The notes below the pieces were generated by a model, which saw nothing but the letters and a program-made list of their open reading frames with translations, was not told the DNA's origin and ran no database searches. A stretch of 64,000 nt of DNA from NCBI GenBank assembly GCA_940671915.1, contig CALNVZ010001721.1:44301440-44365439 (forward strand), written 5' to 3'. Each line of letters starts with the position of its first letter. Position 1 is the first letter of the stretch. The DNA comes from Paracentrotus lividus (lineage: Eukaryota > Echinodermata > Echinoidea > Camarodonta > Echinidae). The position numbers were made by a program, and so were the translations under genes. Positions 25,240 through 37,399 of the stretch are shown in pieces.

Positions 25240-25542
25240 ATTAATATCTAGGCACTTTGATGACTAAGAACAATGAGGAATGATCCTCTATACATGTACC
25301 TGTCAAACTGACCATGGGAAACAATCTCATCACAATCAATCTAGATTATAGAATTTACAAGGAATCAAGATGAAGTAGCGCTATATAAGAAACACCATTA
25401 TTTATTAGTATTATCATACTTAATATCTAGGCACTAAGAACAATGTGGGATCAATCCACTATACCTGTCAAACTGACCATGGGAATAATCCCATCACAAT
25501 AATCAATCTAGATTAAAGAATTTAGAAGGAATCAAGATGATG
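25240..25542 (+). repeat. Direct duplication, period ~179 bp
   Basis: TTAATATCTAGGCACT at 25241 recurs at 25420, followed in both by CTGTCAAACTGACCATGGGA and ATCAATCTAGATTA. Between the units is a SINE-tail-like piece (AGCGCTATATAAGAAACACC, 25379-25398). Confidence 0.75.
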
Positions 25543-25616
25543 ATTGTCATAAATCCCCAGTGCCTTGATGAAGGCTACACAGATGGACAAGGATGAAATG
25601 ATGAGTCAGTTGTGTT

Positions 25617-25755
25617 TGGGTATCTTCTCCTAAAAGTTTGTTCTACCCAGGTCGCACTGCACTCTTCAAGTCTTTCAAAACATATTTGGGTATCTCTTCT
25701 AAAAGTTTGTTCTACTCAGGTCATACTGCACTGTTCATGTGTTTAAAAAAATATT
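25617..25755 (+). repeat. Direct duplication, period ~70 bp
   Basis: TTTGGGTATCTTCTCCTAAA and AAGTTTGTTCTACCCAGGTC recur once, 69-70 bp downstream. Confidence 0.75.
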
Positions 25756-27490
25756 GGGGTAACTTACATGAATGTTTTGCTGTAGAAATTAGTTATATCA
25801 ACCAAATTGCAATCATTAACTCTTTGAGAACTATAGTCAACTTTGATTACTATTGTAATTTTTTTTCAATATGATTCATTTTATCTTTAATGCTGGTGAT
25901 GGGGGTATGAAAGTTTGTTATATAATTTCTGATAGTCACATGGACACCATTCAAGACTTTTTCATATTGTTTCAAAAATTAAGATTTAAATTTCTATTTC
26001 TGTGTGCTATGAAATAATAGGCATGCCAAGGGTTAAATTAACACAAGGAATGCAGTATTTATTCTCAAATAATTATTCAAGAATAAGGTTAGCGAACCGT
26101 AAGAGGCAAAAGACAAATTTATCGTTGTGGACCTGTAAGTTGATTAATCCACATGAAAGTATACAAAAGTAAAAACCCAAGTATTTCTGCCTCTTAAATA
26201 CATCTTCATATCTACCAAAATCACTTGTAATCATTTGCAGACCCAATATCTATAAGGTTAAAAATGGGGTCCCTAATAAATTTCTCCTCTTTCTTTTCTC
26301 CCTAGTATTTTAATACCATGTCATCATCAATGCTTTGATGTTAGACAGAGATAACAGTTATAGAAGAAGAACAGTATTATCCAGAGTGAAAAAGGAGAAC
26401 ATCTAATAGTGGCTGTAGCATGCTCTGAAGGAAAATAATCTCGACCTTAAGGGAAAAATTATCTTATTCTACAGATTATCATCTCAAGCTTAATGTTAAG
26501 ATGTCTCAGGATTATGGTCTTGAACAGTTGCTCAGAATGAAGCTCGATTCCAAGCTATCTTCTTACTTGCTTCCTTATTGGTCTTACATGTATAGTCTTA
26601 GACTTATGCTTTGGTCACACTTCGCTTAAAACATCCTCTAGGAACCGTGTCTGCTGAAGAGTCACAAATTAGCCATGTAAGCGCATTTCAAGTCATAAGG
26701 GATATGGCAAGGTCTCAGCCTAAAGTTTTCTCAGAAATGATGTTCATGCATCTTGTCTGTGTCTGAATTCAAAGAAAATCGTTTCGCAGGATGCAGAAAG
26801 GTATCTAGACAGTTTTTCATGCATGCAGAAGCAAGGGCCATACTCTGACCTAAAAATAGCTTCAATAAGCATATTGTGCAATACGCTATTTTTTATCTAT
26901 GTCTACATCTACTTTAGATCATACTTCATATAGTTCCTGAACAAGTTTTTGACAAAAACTTTAAAAAAAAAAAAAAATGTCCATCTTCCTAACAAGCTGT
27001 GCATCTACAGTACAAGGACCAAGTATAATGATGTGGTACATGAATTGACACTAAATATCAAAGTAACTAAGGATATTTGATTAAACGCATTAATTGCTGA
27101 TGATAGTTTAATTAATCCAAACTTTAATTTTGTAAGGTATAGAAATCAGAATAGAAATCCTATATACACTGTAGATGCAGTGCTTGCCACATGACATGCA
27201 TTAATTGACAAATTAATTAACGAGATTGTACAGTATGTATGCATACAGACCATAAACTTTCTTTCAGCTTCCCACAAATCAAGAGAGATCTTGATGGGGT
27301 CAAAAGCTATTAAACTTTTTGAGCCATGATTCCAAATTTTAACATGCAGCATCCATTACTCATTCACTTGCAGAGATTTTGATTTCCCCTCTCAGCTCCG
27401 ACCATATTTCCCCCTCTCATCTGTTTCCGACCCCCTTGATTTAATTTCTTGATCAACACTCATGAACCCCGAGCTTCCACATCATATCGG
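25756..27490. other. Intron-like DNA, nothing recognised
   Basis: AT-rich. A minus-strand open frame at 27146-27352 lacks splice sites and is not called. Confidence 0.4.
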
Positions 27491-27494
27491 TGAC

Positions 27495-27915
27495 GTACAC
27501 TTCCATTAAATAGTCTGTTTCCAGACCCAATTCATGAGCTTATTACGTGGAAGCGTCATGGTGTAGTGGTTTTGACTCTTGTTTCATTTAGAGGGTCACA
27601 GGTTCAACTCCCATCCCCACGTTAATTTCCATTGCCATCATGCCAGTCATGTACACTTCCATTACCTAGTCTTTTTCAAGACCCATTTCATGCACTTGGA
27701 AGCGTTGTGGTGTACATAGTGAGTGGTTCTGACACTTGTCTCTCAATCAGAGGGTCACAGGTTCTAATACCACTCCCAGTGTTGATTTCATTCAGCAAGA
27801 AATTCATCCTCAGTTTGCAGCACTCAACCCAAGTGAGGTACATGGCTGTGGTAGCAATTTATCCCTTTAATTCCTAGAGTGCTGTTATAATAAAGCAATG
27901 CTAAAGCAGGGATCA
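27495..27915 (+). mobile_element. tRNA-derived SINE with a duplicated head
   Basis: GGAAGCGTCATGGTGTAGTGG (A-box-like) at 27549 and GGGTCACAGGTTCAACTCCC (B-box-like) at 27592 mark a tRNA-related head. The same head and its upstream flank (GTACACTTCCATTA) recur 156 bp downstream (27698 onward) in a more decayed form. Body words such as ACCCAAGTGAGGTACATGG and GCTAAAGCAGGGATCACC follow the second head and match the body of the SINE at 49645-49940 in order. Confidence 0.65.
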
Positions 27916-28419
27916 CCAGGAGTGTAAAATCTGACAGACATGGAATGGTACAAATGGCCATTATTATTTCTATTCATGTTTATGCAATATTGTGCTTGAC
28001 CCTATAAATTGAGAGCTCTGTTTATTGACATCAGCCCAATTTACATATCATTTGGTTAGCTACTCTGATCCACCTCTTATTTGTTGTACTTCGATTCATT
28101 TCACTGTTTACCAGGTAGAAGGTAGTCCCATACTTTATATGTGCACGGCAAACTGATTTGGATAAAACCCACGTGATGATCATTTAAAAAAAACAATGAT
28201 TCATCAATATCGATATCACCAACAAAGTTAATCCATGTTATCAGTAGCTATGGTTTCCAATTTTATCCTTTTTCTCCCTTTTCTAACCCAAATTAACCAT
28301 CACAAGACTATGATCTTTATAATGAGGCGCACATGGTATTTTGTCATGTTATAGTGCACATGAACTTCATGTAACATTCGAACAGAGATTGGCAGGCTCA
28401 ATTGTCTCAATGTTTCAGT

Positions 28420-28656
28420 GAGGAAGGGAATTTATTTATTCAGCATTTTTTTCTTTTAAAACGATTTTTAATATCAAATTTCCTTTTGCTTCCTTATTAC
28501 CTCTTTCCACTGGACCTTCCAATTCATTTTCCTCTGTAACTTGCACCGTCTCCATCTTCCCTTCTTTCTCACCCCCTCTTTCTTTTCCCTTTTTTTTCTC
28601 TCTTGTTATCCCCTCTCCTCTCCTTTCCTCTGTCTCTCTCTCTCTCTTGCATGCCC

Positions 28657-28691
<35 letters not shown>

Positions 28692-28700
28692 CCCATAACC
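28420..28700 (+). repeat. Pyrimidine-rich tract with (CT)n
   Basis: TTTCTCTTGTTATCCCCTCT-type sequence ending in a CT run at 28661-28688. Arg/Glu-rich minus-strand frames here are by-products. Confidence 0.85.
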
Positions 28701-29521
28701 CCATCTTTTCTTTTCTCTGTATAGGCCTATATATTTCTGTGTGCCATCCTGAGACATTCTCTAAAGTTCATATAATGTAATACAAATCTATAAAATAGCT
28801 TTATTTGTATTGTAACAACCAGATTTCATCATATTTGAATGCACATTTTGAATAATACTTCCATTTAAAAAAAAAATAACGATGTACTTGTAAAAGATGT
28901 TCAAGAATTTTGTCAAAAGAATACTTCTCTATATTTGTTTGAGATTTGTCCCCGATATGTTGGCCAAATGGCATATCCATCACCATTTTGATACAATGTA
29001 AATCTCCAGGTGCCAATTCTTATTCCATTTCTGACATCATGAACATTCATGTTACCATATTGTCTAAAACTTTCTTTCTAAAAGTAAACACAAAGCATGA
29101 GCAGGACATGCGAAAACAGGACTAATTTTAGAACTGATTTGAGATAAATGAAAATTGTTCTTCCTTGATTCTATTCTCAGCTTTCCTCTACCAATCTGAT
29201 TCAATTTCAATTTCCATCCTTAGAATAGGCTTTATTGATCAAAACTGGAAAGTCAAACAGAGGTCTGCAAAAGTTTGCTGTCTATTGACCTGTATTCATG
29301 TGCACTATTTAAAGGTCCAGTTTAAAAAAAAAGGAAATAAAATCAACATGAAAACTAACATTTAGATGTGGTTGATCAAAAGCTAAATGTATTGGTTATT
29401 GTTAACCAATTACATAAATACATGCAAAATTATTCAATTAGCAATATATATGAAAGTGGGATAAAGTGCAAAGACTCTAATAGTAAACGTTTTCTTCAAT
29501 TACCATGTATGTCAATAATAT

Positions 29522-29660
29522 CAGTGGCAGATCCAGACAGGGGCGCACCCTATAATTTGAAAACCGTCCATTGCATTGACTGCGTATGTAAAATTAAAAA
29601 TCAGAAATCTTGGCCGTGCCCCCCCCCCCCCACTATTTGAGAATCCTGGATCCATCACTG
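29522..29660. mobile_element. 139-bp MITE, ends CAGTGGCAGATCCAG / CTGGATCCATCACTG
   Basis: Inverted ends plus a G/C-run pair inside (GGGGCGCACC and GTGCCCCCC). Same family as 44335-44446. The CAGTG start resembles hAT-type ends, but no 8-bp target duplication is evident. Confidence 0.6.
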
Positions 29661-30213
29661 CGATATTGTGCTAAATCAGAAGGTATATAGGGCAGAGTGT
29701 ATGTTCAACTTTCCTCACGCTAGCATTTCTCTGTAGGTGCTCTAATATTTCAGATAGCATTTGTATCTATTGACAAAGAATCTGTTAAGAATTGGGACAA
29801 ACAATATCTCTTTAAAAATTTTCATTGAATCATCAAAACTGAAGATTACCTTTAAACTTGGGAACATATGTGGGTGCGCAAAATAACACCATTAATAGAT
29901 GCAATCATTGGTGGTGATGGATATATCCTTATCAATACATCTCCATATCACACAAATGTTATGAACTGAAGATGTTAAAGAGAGATTTGATAGGTCTGAA
30001 ATACAGGAAAGCGTGATAAGTAGCACGCAAGTGTGTACGGATCGGTCGTCATCACTTCAGTAAAAGTTACAATAAAGTTGACATTTAGCTTGTGACTCCC
30101 ATAGCAATAACTATCAAAAGGGCAAAATGATAATAAATCATACATGTAAATACAGTTGCTTTTCTAAAATAAAGAATTTGAGGTCATGTAATTGTAAATA
30201 TAGTTTAAAGGTA

Positions 30214-30636
30214 GTGTCATCCTTTTTCACAAATTGCGAAAACTAATGCAACTTGGCATAACTTTAGAACATGATCAACCTATACTGTCTATTCAATCTT
30301 ACTGTCATAGGTTGCCTAGATCAGTAATATGAAACGAAAATCTGACTACCAATCTTGACCAGCTCTCCATCAACATCGTTGATATTACAGCACGTGCAGC
30401 ACGGACCACACACAGCAATATACACACGGCGCATCAGCGTGCATTGTTCTCTGCGCTAACGGTCAGCAGTTCACACCGTGCGGTATATTTTTCGAGGTTC
30501 GAAAAAATAGGAATGAATTTTGATAATCGCAATATAATGACAAACCTACACATTTGAGCTTAAATAGTCATTGGTACACTATTATATCCTCTCAAAAACT
30601 AGAAATTTAATATTTTTGCCTGCGAAAGGATGACAC
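30214..30636. mobile_element. 423-bp MITE with TA flanks
   Basis: GTGTCATCCTTT at the left and AAAGGATGACAC at the right are inverted and both flanked by TA. CpG-rich middle (30380-30500), no open frame. Confidence 0.65.
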
Positions 30637-31250
30637 TACATGTACCTCTAATCATGATCTCTCAAATAGAACATCTAACCTCACATTCAATTGCTGTATC
30701 CATATTTTCAAAAGACAGTCTCCAGCTAATGCAGTTCTACAGCAAGGGGCGGAACAAAAGAGATCAATTTCAAAACCAAATATATACCAAATCTGTAAGA
30801 GCATCTGACAAAAGACGTGGAGTGAGCAATATGGAACGACCTGAAAAACATCAAACAGAATCGGGCTTGCATACACCGTCTTGCCCTTAAGGCGAGTGAA
30901 ATTGAATAGGGGCTAGCTAATGGTTCCTAATTGTGAGAAATTACTTATCCAACGGAGCGAAGCCCTGCTGCGGTCTGGACTGAGATCGCGGTCGGAAAGT
31001 ACTTCGATGAGATGCGGAAAGGGAAAGAGTTACTGTGTAAATATGGGAGTAAAGGTATGGATGTGGTTCATACCCTACATTGGTGAAGACTCAAGGGGAA
31101 GGTCAATGATTTCAGCATGGAATGCTATAGGTCAGACAGGAGAAGTGGTAAAATATCAAAAGCAAAATCAAACCTCGGTAAAGAACTTACACCAAAAAAT
31201 CTCAATAGATATAATTTTCTTTATTTACTTTAGAGCTGTAGAAAACTTAC

Positions 31251-31315
31251 CAAAAGTTTGTTTTGAGTCTTCCCTGCAGCAGTTTTGATTTTGCTTTTGA
31301 TATTTTCAACAAGTG
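31251..31315 (-). CDS. Candidate exon, 65 nt
   Basis: Donor CTTTTG|GTAAGTTTTC on the minus strand is strong, and the acceptor would be GAAGCAG after a T-rich stretch. Two frames are open (HLLKISKAKSKLLQGR or LVENIKSKIKTAAGKT), so the coding frame is undecided. A 23-bp segment inside it recurs in perfect inverted orientation at 31150-31172. Confidence 0.3.
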
Positions 31316-32358
31316 CTGCTTCATTTATAAAAAAATTTTGTGTGTGTGTGTGTGTTTTCTCATGAACTCTATCACACAGACTCACGAGAACACACACAAA
31401 TAACCATTATTTGCACAATAGAAGGACAGATGTGGAAACATACACAGATTGATACAGTATCAGACATATAACTAATAAGCACAGAAATAATGAAAGTTGA
31501 AACAGTAATTACAATTAATGTTAAGTCCAAGTTAATGGGTTTTTAGAATAAAGAGAAAATAAAACATGGAGAATACTTTTGAACCACATTTTCCATTCAG
31601 AAAAGTTTTGTCTGCTGCATCAGTAAAACTTTACTGACCTACATTGGAAATTTCTCATTCACAAAAATGCCAAGATAGAACCAAAGATCTATCCTCTGGC
31701 GATCTATGAATTGACTCCAGCATCATCAGAAGATAATCATATCATAATCATGATCAAATAATCTTATTCATAACTGAAAATATCAATCCTATTCTATTGC
31801 ATTTCCAGACCGATTTAGGAAAAAGCATTGACTATTAAAATTATTATCTGATCTTAATCTTGATATAATTGTGACTGTATTTAGCCTTGAGTAAAACTAC
31901 TGCAAACAATCTCTACCTTCATGCTTTCATTTACACAAAAAAAAAACAGATCGAAATATGAAAGACACAAATATTTTACAACATAACTAAATTGACCGAA
32001 GTAGAATAAGTCCATATCTGTATTGCATAACCTTCATAATAATAATGGCTTAATACTTGTAAATATTTACTCAAATACAAATATATTTTGCAATATTTGT
32101 TTAGTGCCATGCCACATTAACCCCAAATATTTTGATATTGCCATGCATCATCAGATTCTTTTCACAATGTGACAATAAAGGAACCAAATATGAAATGGAA
32201 ATCTGTTTGAGTTGCAAACAATGAATTTAACATCTGAAAAGTCAACAACACACATTTTTCCTTTCTACATGTATCAATTTAATTACATATACATGAACAG
32301 TTTTAAAATGATGTACTAATTAATTTAAGAACAACGTGAAATAAATACAACTTCTTAC

Positions 32359-32405
32359 CTTGTTTTCAGTCAGTAAATTCTACCCCGAGGTTGCTGAAAG
32401 TATTT
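32359..32405 (-). other. Candidate non-coding exon, 47 nt
   Basis: The splice signals are excellent: TTATTCTCTTTTCAG as acceptor and AACAAG|GTAAGAAG as donor on the minus strand. All three frames contain a stop, so it cannot be an internal coding exon. It may be a 5' UTR exon of the left-hand transcription unit, a spliced 3' UTR exon of the right-hand one, or a poison exon. Confidence 0.4.
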
Positions 32406-32765
32406 CTGAAAAGAGAATAAGAAAAGAAATAATCATGATTGATGAAACACAGACATAATTACTGATTATTTTATCAACTTTTATCTGCCTAGCATGTACA
32501 TGTTCATATCAACTTTATCTAATATTATTGCTTAATACAAAATTGTACAAAAATCATGCTAAATCTTATTTTAATATTACTGTTTAAATTAATTTCTTTG
32601 ATATGAGATTTGATCATCTCTATTGATTTGATCATCAACAGACTGATGGTGTATTAACAAAAAATGACAATCGGAAAATGGGTAGGTGCATCACAATGTA
32701 ATTGGACCAAACATGAAACTTCATTTCTTGTACAATTTTTACTGCACCAGTGGACAAACTTGATT

Positions 32766-32984
32766 CTATCTTATAGCTTCTACATTCAGGGTATTGTTTT
32801 TCTTCAGCCTTGACTTTATAAAATCTTCTCTATCCTTCTCAGAATCTTGACAATCCTGTCTGAGGGCTAGCATCCCATATTCAATCACTATGGCACCATA
32901 TATGGTAGTCAAAGCAGGATTGAGAATATACACTGATACAGCATAATAGGTACTTGTATTTTGGTGATTCAATAAAAACCCTAC
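32766..32984 (-). CDS. Probable last coding exon of a minus-strand gene
   Basis: The acceptor is TTAATTTCTTCATTCAG. From there a phase-0 frame runs 72 codons to a TAG. It begins VGFLLNHQNTSTYYAVSVY, continues ILNPALTTIYGAIVIEYG and ends in a charged tail (DSEKDREDFIKSRLKK, then NNTLNVEAIR). The hydrophobic-then-charged order looks like a helical domain followed by a C-terminus. No strong donor lies before the stop, so I read it as terminal; a weak internal donor (AAT|GTAGAA) would be the alternative. It would end the transcription unit that includes the exons at 37-50 kb. No canonical AATAAA was seen close downstream. Confidence 0.5.
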   Translation of the reverse strand, partial: VGFLLNHQNTSTYYAVSVYILNPALTTIYGAIVIEYGMLALRQDCQDSEKDREDFIKSRLKKNNTLNVEAIR

Positions 32985-33316
32985 CTGAATGAAGAAATTA
33001 AAAAATATATTTATATATCCTTTTATTTCAACTGTGTTTCACATTTTTACATGCACTTCTGCTAATTCAACATTTCTTGCCCCTTCTGTTCTATTCCTCT
33101 TTACCAATCTTTTACGTTTGTCTTTCATTTATTTGGTTATTGTTATCTTTCTCCCAATCTAATACCAACCCTTCTAATTCTGTTCTCAATTTGAATGATT
33201 TTGTAAGAAATCATTATTTATTCATTTTTAATTTTTTTTTTTTTTTTTTGGGGGGGGAGGTGGGAGGGGCAGATACATTGCTACACCGGCAGCCAATATA
33301 GTCTAGAGTTTAGTAG

Positions 33317-33583
33317 TCAATGGGTTATGGAAAATATCATCCATGAACCATGAAACATTGAGTTCCAGAAGGCCTTTAGCTCCCCACATCTCACAATATC
33401 ACTCAAAGTCATTCTTGCTCCCAGTAAACAGACAGAAACATCCAAATATTGTTGCAGAAGATCCTTGGATACCCAAATCTTCAAGAAGCAGTTGCTATGG
33501 TAACCCTCATCATCACTTCCAGAGCATCCCAAGTGGCTAGACATCCACCTCCAGGGGAAGCCAAGAGGGGAACCATTTAGCAC
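33317..33583 (-). other. Unassigned open frame of 88 codons
   Basis: The minus strand reads KDLLQQYLDVSVCLLGARM and later RCGELKAFWNSMFHGSWM before a stop. The composition looks protein-like, but no splice acceptor with a matching frame, and no family, was recognised. It may be a decayed transposon or gene fragment. An RFX X-box-like palindrome GTTGCTATGGTAAC lies inside at 33491-33504. Confidence 0.25.
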
Positions 33584-33785
33584 CTATAGTGAGAGAGGGG
33601 GCTTCCGACCAGGGTATGTGTGTTGGTGGTCATGACTGAGAGATGACCACCCTATCATAATGTTGGTTAGCTTCTAGCAAGTTTGAACCTTCTTATCCCA
33701 GCTAGGTTGAATGCATGTCACAAGATGTGGCGTGAAGAGAATCTCTCGTCTTATTTGACAGGGAAACAAAGTGACAAGGTCCGTA

Positions 33786-34157
33786 GGGGCAAAAATATGT
33801 TGTTTTTTTTATTACCCCCACACAATTACCCCTGGACATCTACCCCCCCCCCCAAAAAAAAATAATAATAATAATAATAATAAATAAATAAATATATATA
33901 TATATAAATAAATAAATAAATAAAAATTAAAAAATAAATAAATAAATAAATAAATAAAATAAAAATAAAAATAAATAAATAAAATTTAAAAAAATAAAAA
34001 AATAAAATAAATAAAATAAAATAAATAAAATAAAATAAAACAGAAATCAAAACAAAAACAAAAACCAAAAAGAATACTCCCTAACCCTACACCTAACTCT
34101 TACCTTACTTCTTGGGAGTAGTTGTTATGGCGGTAATTGTCCAGGGGGTATTTGCCC
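33786..34157. mobile_element. 372-bp TA-flanked inverted-repeat element filled with (AAAT)n
   Basis: GGGGCAAAAATATG and the inverted TATTTGCCC are flanked by TA. Inner pairs ATTACCCCTGGACA and TGTCCAGGGGG also match. Most of the interior (33848-34040) is (AAT)n/(AAAT)n microsatellite. Confidence 0.55.
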
Positions 34158-37035
34158 TAATATGCTGAAATATCTATGTTTTAGAAATTATTTGGGTCGA
34201 TCTCTGACATCACACTGCTGAAAATGCTCTAGAAGGAGGACAAATGCATGGCCGATTATAATTAGGACCATGGATAAGACAGAACTTAAAAAGTGCCAAT
34301 TGTAGATCTATAAGAACATCTTTGTTTACTCTATAAGAATCAGGGGAACCTTCACTTCAAAAGTTTAGAGACGTCTGCTCATGCACAAACTTGAGGCAAT
34401 ATATGAAGTGCCTTCTAGAATGGATATATATTTTGATCTGAGATATACTTTAGAGATCATACAGAAGTGAAATTAGGAACTTTTCATACTTTATAAACAA
34501 TTAATAATTCTTTAAGTCCATTATATTCCAGTTTGATGGATAATTTTAAAAGCAATGGAACAAAGTGTCAGAAGGTAGAGATCATAAAGAAGTGAAAATA
34601 AGAACTTGAAAAACTTTATGAATAGTTTATTCATGCTTTTACAAATCAAATATATTCCAGATTTATGGAATTTGAAAGCAATGGACAAAGCGCCAACAGG
34701 TCTGTCCTTGTGTGTTGAAACCTACAGGATACAGTCATTATATCTTCATTGACCTCTAACTTTGATTTCAATTAAAATTCATCATTTCGACTTCACAGCT
34801 TTGCTCAATTACCCAAAATCAGGAAATACGACTTGGAGCAAGATTCTTATGATTTTGAGTCCAACTTTTGAGGGAATTAAGAAAAAAAAAACTTCAAGCG
34901 ATCTTTGAAGCCTGGAGAATAGGAAATATTCCCTATGCTTCAACACTAAAAATAGAGCTGTACATCTAAAAACAAATAGAGTGTATCGCTAGATATTTTG
35001 AGGTGTGAAGGCTGACTTCCAAAACACAGGAATGAGCAGCCATCGATTAGAACTTGACAAAGAATCATGATCTGGATTCGTGTCAATGTATGGTCAAACA
35101 GGAATGGTCAACTAGGCGGGCCAAATGCAAGTTTTCGTTAAGTGACCAGTCAGCACCCACAAGGTCACCTGTCATTTATATGCTTGGAAAATTATACACT
35201 TAAAATTGACACTACATAGGTGGCATCCCAAATCTTTTTTATATCATATTTTTAAATGACTGTAAACTACATTTTTGAGAAAATCTTCTTCTTTTGTTTG
35301 TGAATGGATATCCTGTCATCATATTGAAAACAGTACTTACAAAGAAAAGAAAAAATCAGTAATTTTGTACAAGTAGTTTGCCTTCTTTTCTCGCATACAT
35401 GAAGCCTAGGGTATGGGAAATTTGGTTGGTCAGGAGTGATTAAAAGTGAGGATGAGTCCAAGGTGATTTGGAAGGGTGTGCCAGCACATCATTTTATCAC
35501 CAGCCTACTGTATGAGGGGACCCTCTCATGAACTTATTCATATGATTTTCATCAAAGCAAGAATGTGCAATTTTTAGATAAACTCTTGGACATTTCTAGT
35601 GGATATCAAATGAAGAAGCAACACTACTTTGATCTTTTTTATTGTTTTCGATCCAAAATTCAATGGAAGAAATACCTAAAAAATGACCAGAGCAATTCCA
35701 TTCATGAAAGCAAGTTAACTCAACTAATATTAATAGGCTATTTCAGGATATTTCTGAAAATGCAAACAAATGTATTGATTTTGCATTGAGTTGTACAGGT
35801 GTAAATGACAACTATTGATTGCCTATACTCCATGTGTTTCCAGATAATTAAACAAACAAGTGACGCTAATAATTAACATTTTCCGAAAATTAGCATTATC
35901 CAAAATTGATTTGTACTTTTTATTCATAATCATTCTTGGTATTTTCTAACTGATTTTTTGTTTTCTTCACTCTCTGCACAATATTATTACAATTTTAATT
36001 TAATCTAAACTTTTTTGTGTTCACATTTTAGTTTATAAAAATCTCAACTTCTCAGTCTCTTTTTTCCTGTCTCTTACCCCTTTTCCCATTTTTTACTTCT
36101 TCAAAATGTTATGCACACACACTTTCAGCGGGTAAGACAGTTTCAGCAAAACTATCCCAAACTACCCAAAAAAGTTCTTAACAGCAAAATTAACAGTCTT
36201 CTTTAGCCTAAGCTCTTAGGCAGTATACTCAATACAACCAATATATCCATGGATTTGTGCCAGTAAAATGACACAAACTTTTCATATCACGTCTTTATCT
36301 TTCTCCCTTATCTGTTCCTCTCCCCTCTCTGCTCTCACGTTTAGACATGAAACCTAATTTTCATCATCTTTCACACCATCATGACCTAGATTCGAGACCA
36401 GACTTATTTCCTATCCAAGGCTTCAAAAGATTTCTCTCCAAAATATTATGTCAGCCATAAGCGGCCATCCATACCCCCAGACTGTATCAGAAACGCTCCC
36501 AGTTTATTCACTATTGCAAATAAGTTATTAATGGATCATCTCCTTCAATGTTAACTACTCCAATTTCTAATCCTCCATAAAATATCAGTAAATGTGATAT
36601 GGGCCATGCGTTTTGAGGTGGGCCCTTTTCTGTTACATGATATGTTTTCAAAGAAATTGTACCGTTTTTATTTAATAGAGTATTATTCTTATATTGACAC
36701 CCTATACCCATAAAACTATACATATTCTGAAAGAGAATTGTCTGAAGAATTCAAAAAATCATTCTGAAAAGGGATAGGGTTAAGTCATAGAAGTTACATA
36801 TCAAAATATGTGAAAAAAGGTGAGAAAAAAGTACTTCCAGAAATATCTTGGCAGAGAAAAATTAAGGGCCTACAAGAAAATAACATGCATATTTGAACTC
36901 TTCAAAGTCAGACCTTTCCAACAATATATAACTTGTTAGGGGTTAGTTGTGATAAGATAATTTTGCGCGATCATCTTTCCAGCAAAAATTCAGATCAGAA
37001 AATTTGGGGAAATATGTGTTATGATGTTTATTTAC
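34158..37035. other. Intron-like DNA, nothing recognised
   Basis: No supported exon, RNA gene or clear repeat. Confidence 0.35.
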
Positions 37036-37108
37036 CCCAACAGCAGCCCTTGCATTTCAATAGATCAAGTACTCCTTTGTGCCTCATGAATGGACTCAGG
37101 AAGGTGAC
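37036..37108 (-). CDS. Candidate 73-nt exon
   Basis: A T-rich minus-strand acceptor (TTCATTGTTTGTGTGAG) and donor TTGGG|GTAAATAAAC enclose 73 nt open only in phase 0 (VTFLSPFMRHKGVLDLLKC then KGCCW). The opposite strand also offers an open frame here with acceptor ATCTTTCCAG and donor AAG|GTGACC, so strand choice is unsure; I prefer the minus strand because the other exons lie there. Confidence 0.3.
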
Positions 37109-37327
37109 CTCACACAAACAATGAATGATCAATCAGAAAGCCAGTGCTGCTTCTCAGACAACTTGGTACAGATCCTTTTGACCAATGTTTTAAACACTCG
37201 AGTGTTCAGTCATTCATGACAGTATCGGTATGATTTTGGTATCACTAGATAGAATATGAGTTACTTTTTGTCATGAAACTAAAATTAATTACACATAAGT
37301 TATACAATTTTAATATGAGGCTTTCAA

Positions 37328-37363
37328 AGTTGGGTATACTTTTATCTGGGACGCACTGTAGTG
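37328..37363 (-). mobile_element. Solo Tc1/mariner-like terminus
   Basis: On the minus strand TACAGTGCGTCCCAGATAAA then AGTATACCCAACTTTG closely matches 48509-48546 (TACAGTGAGTTCCAGAAACA, AGTATACCCATCTTTG). Both begin at TA. Only one end of each element is recognisable. Confidence 0.5.
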
Positions 37364-37399
37364 AAGATTTGACTTTTCTTGGTTCAAAGACATGTGAAC

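Noticed and set aside
28801-29030. Minus-strand coding-like frames (EKYSFDKILEHLLQ or IGTWRFTLYQNGDGY)
   Set aside because: Two different frames look equally good and neither has both a sound acceptor and a sound donor.
30630-31288. Two successive plus-strand open frames of 86 and 122 codons
   Set aside because: No family, no splice sites in phase; the second overlaps the opposite-strand candidate exon at 31251.
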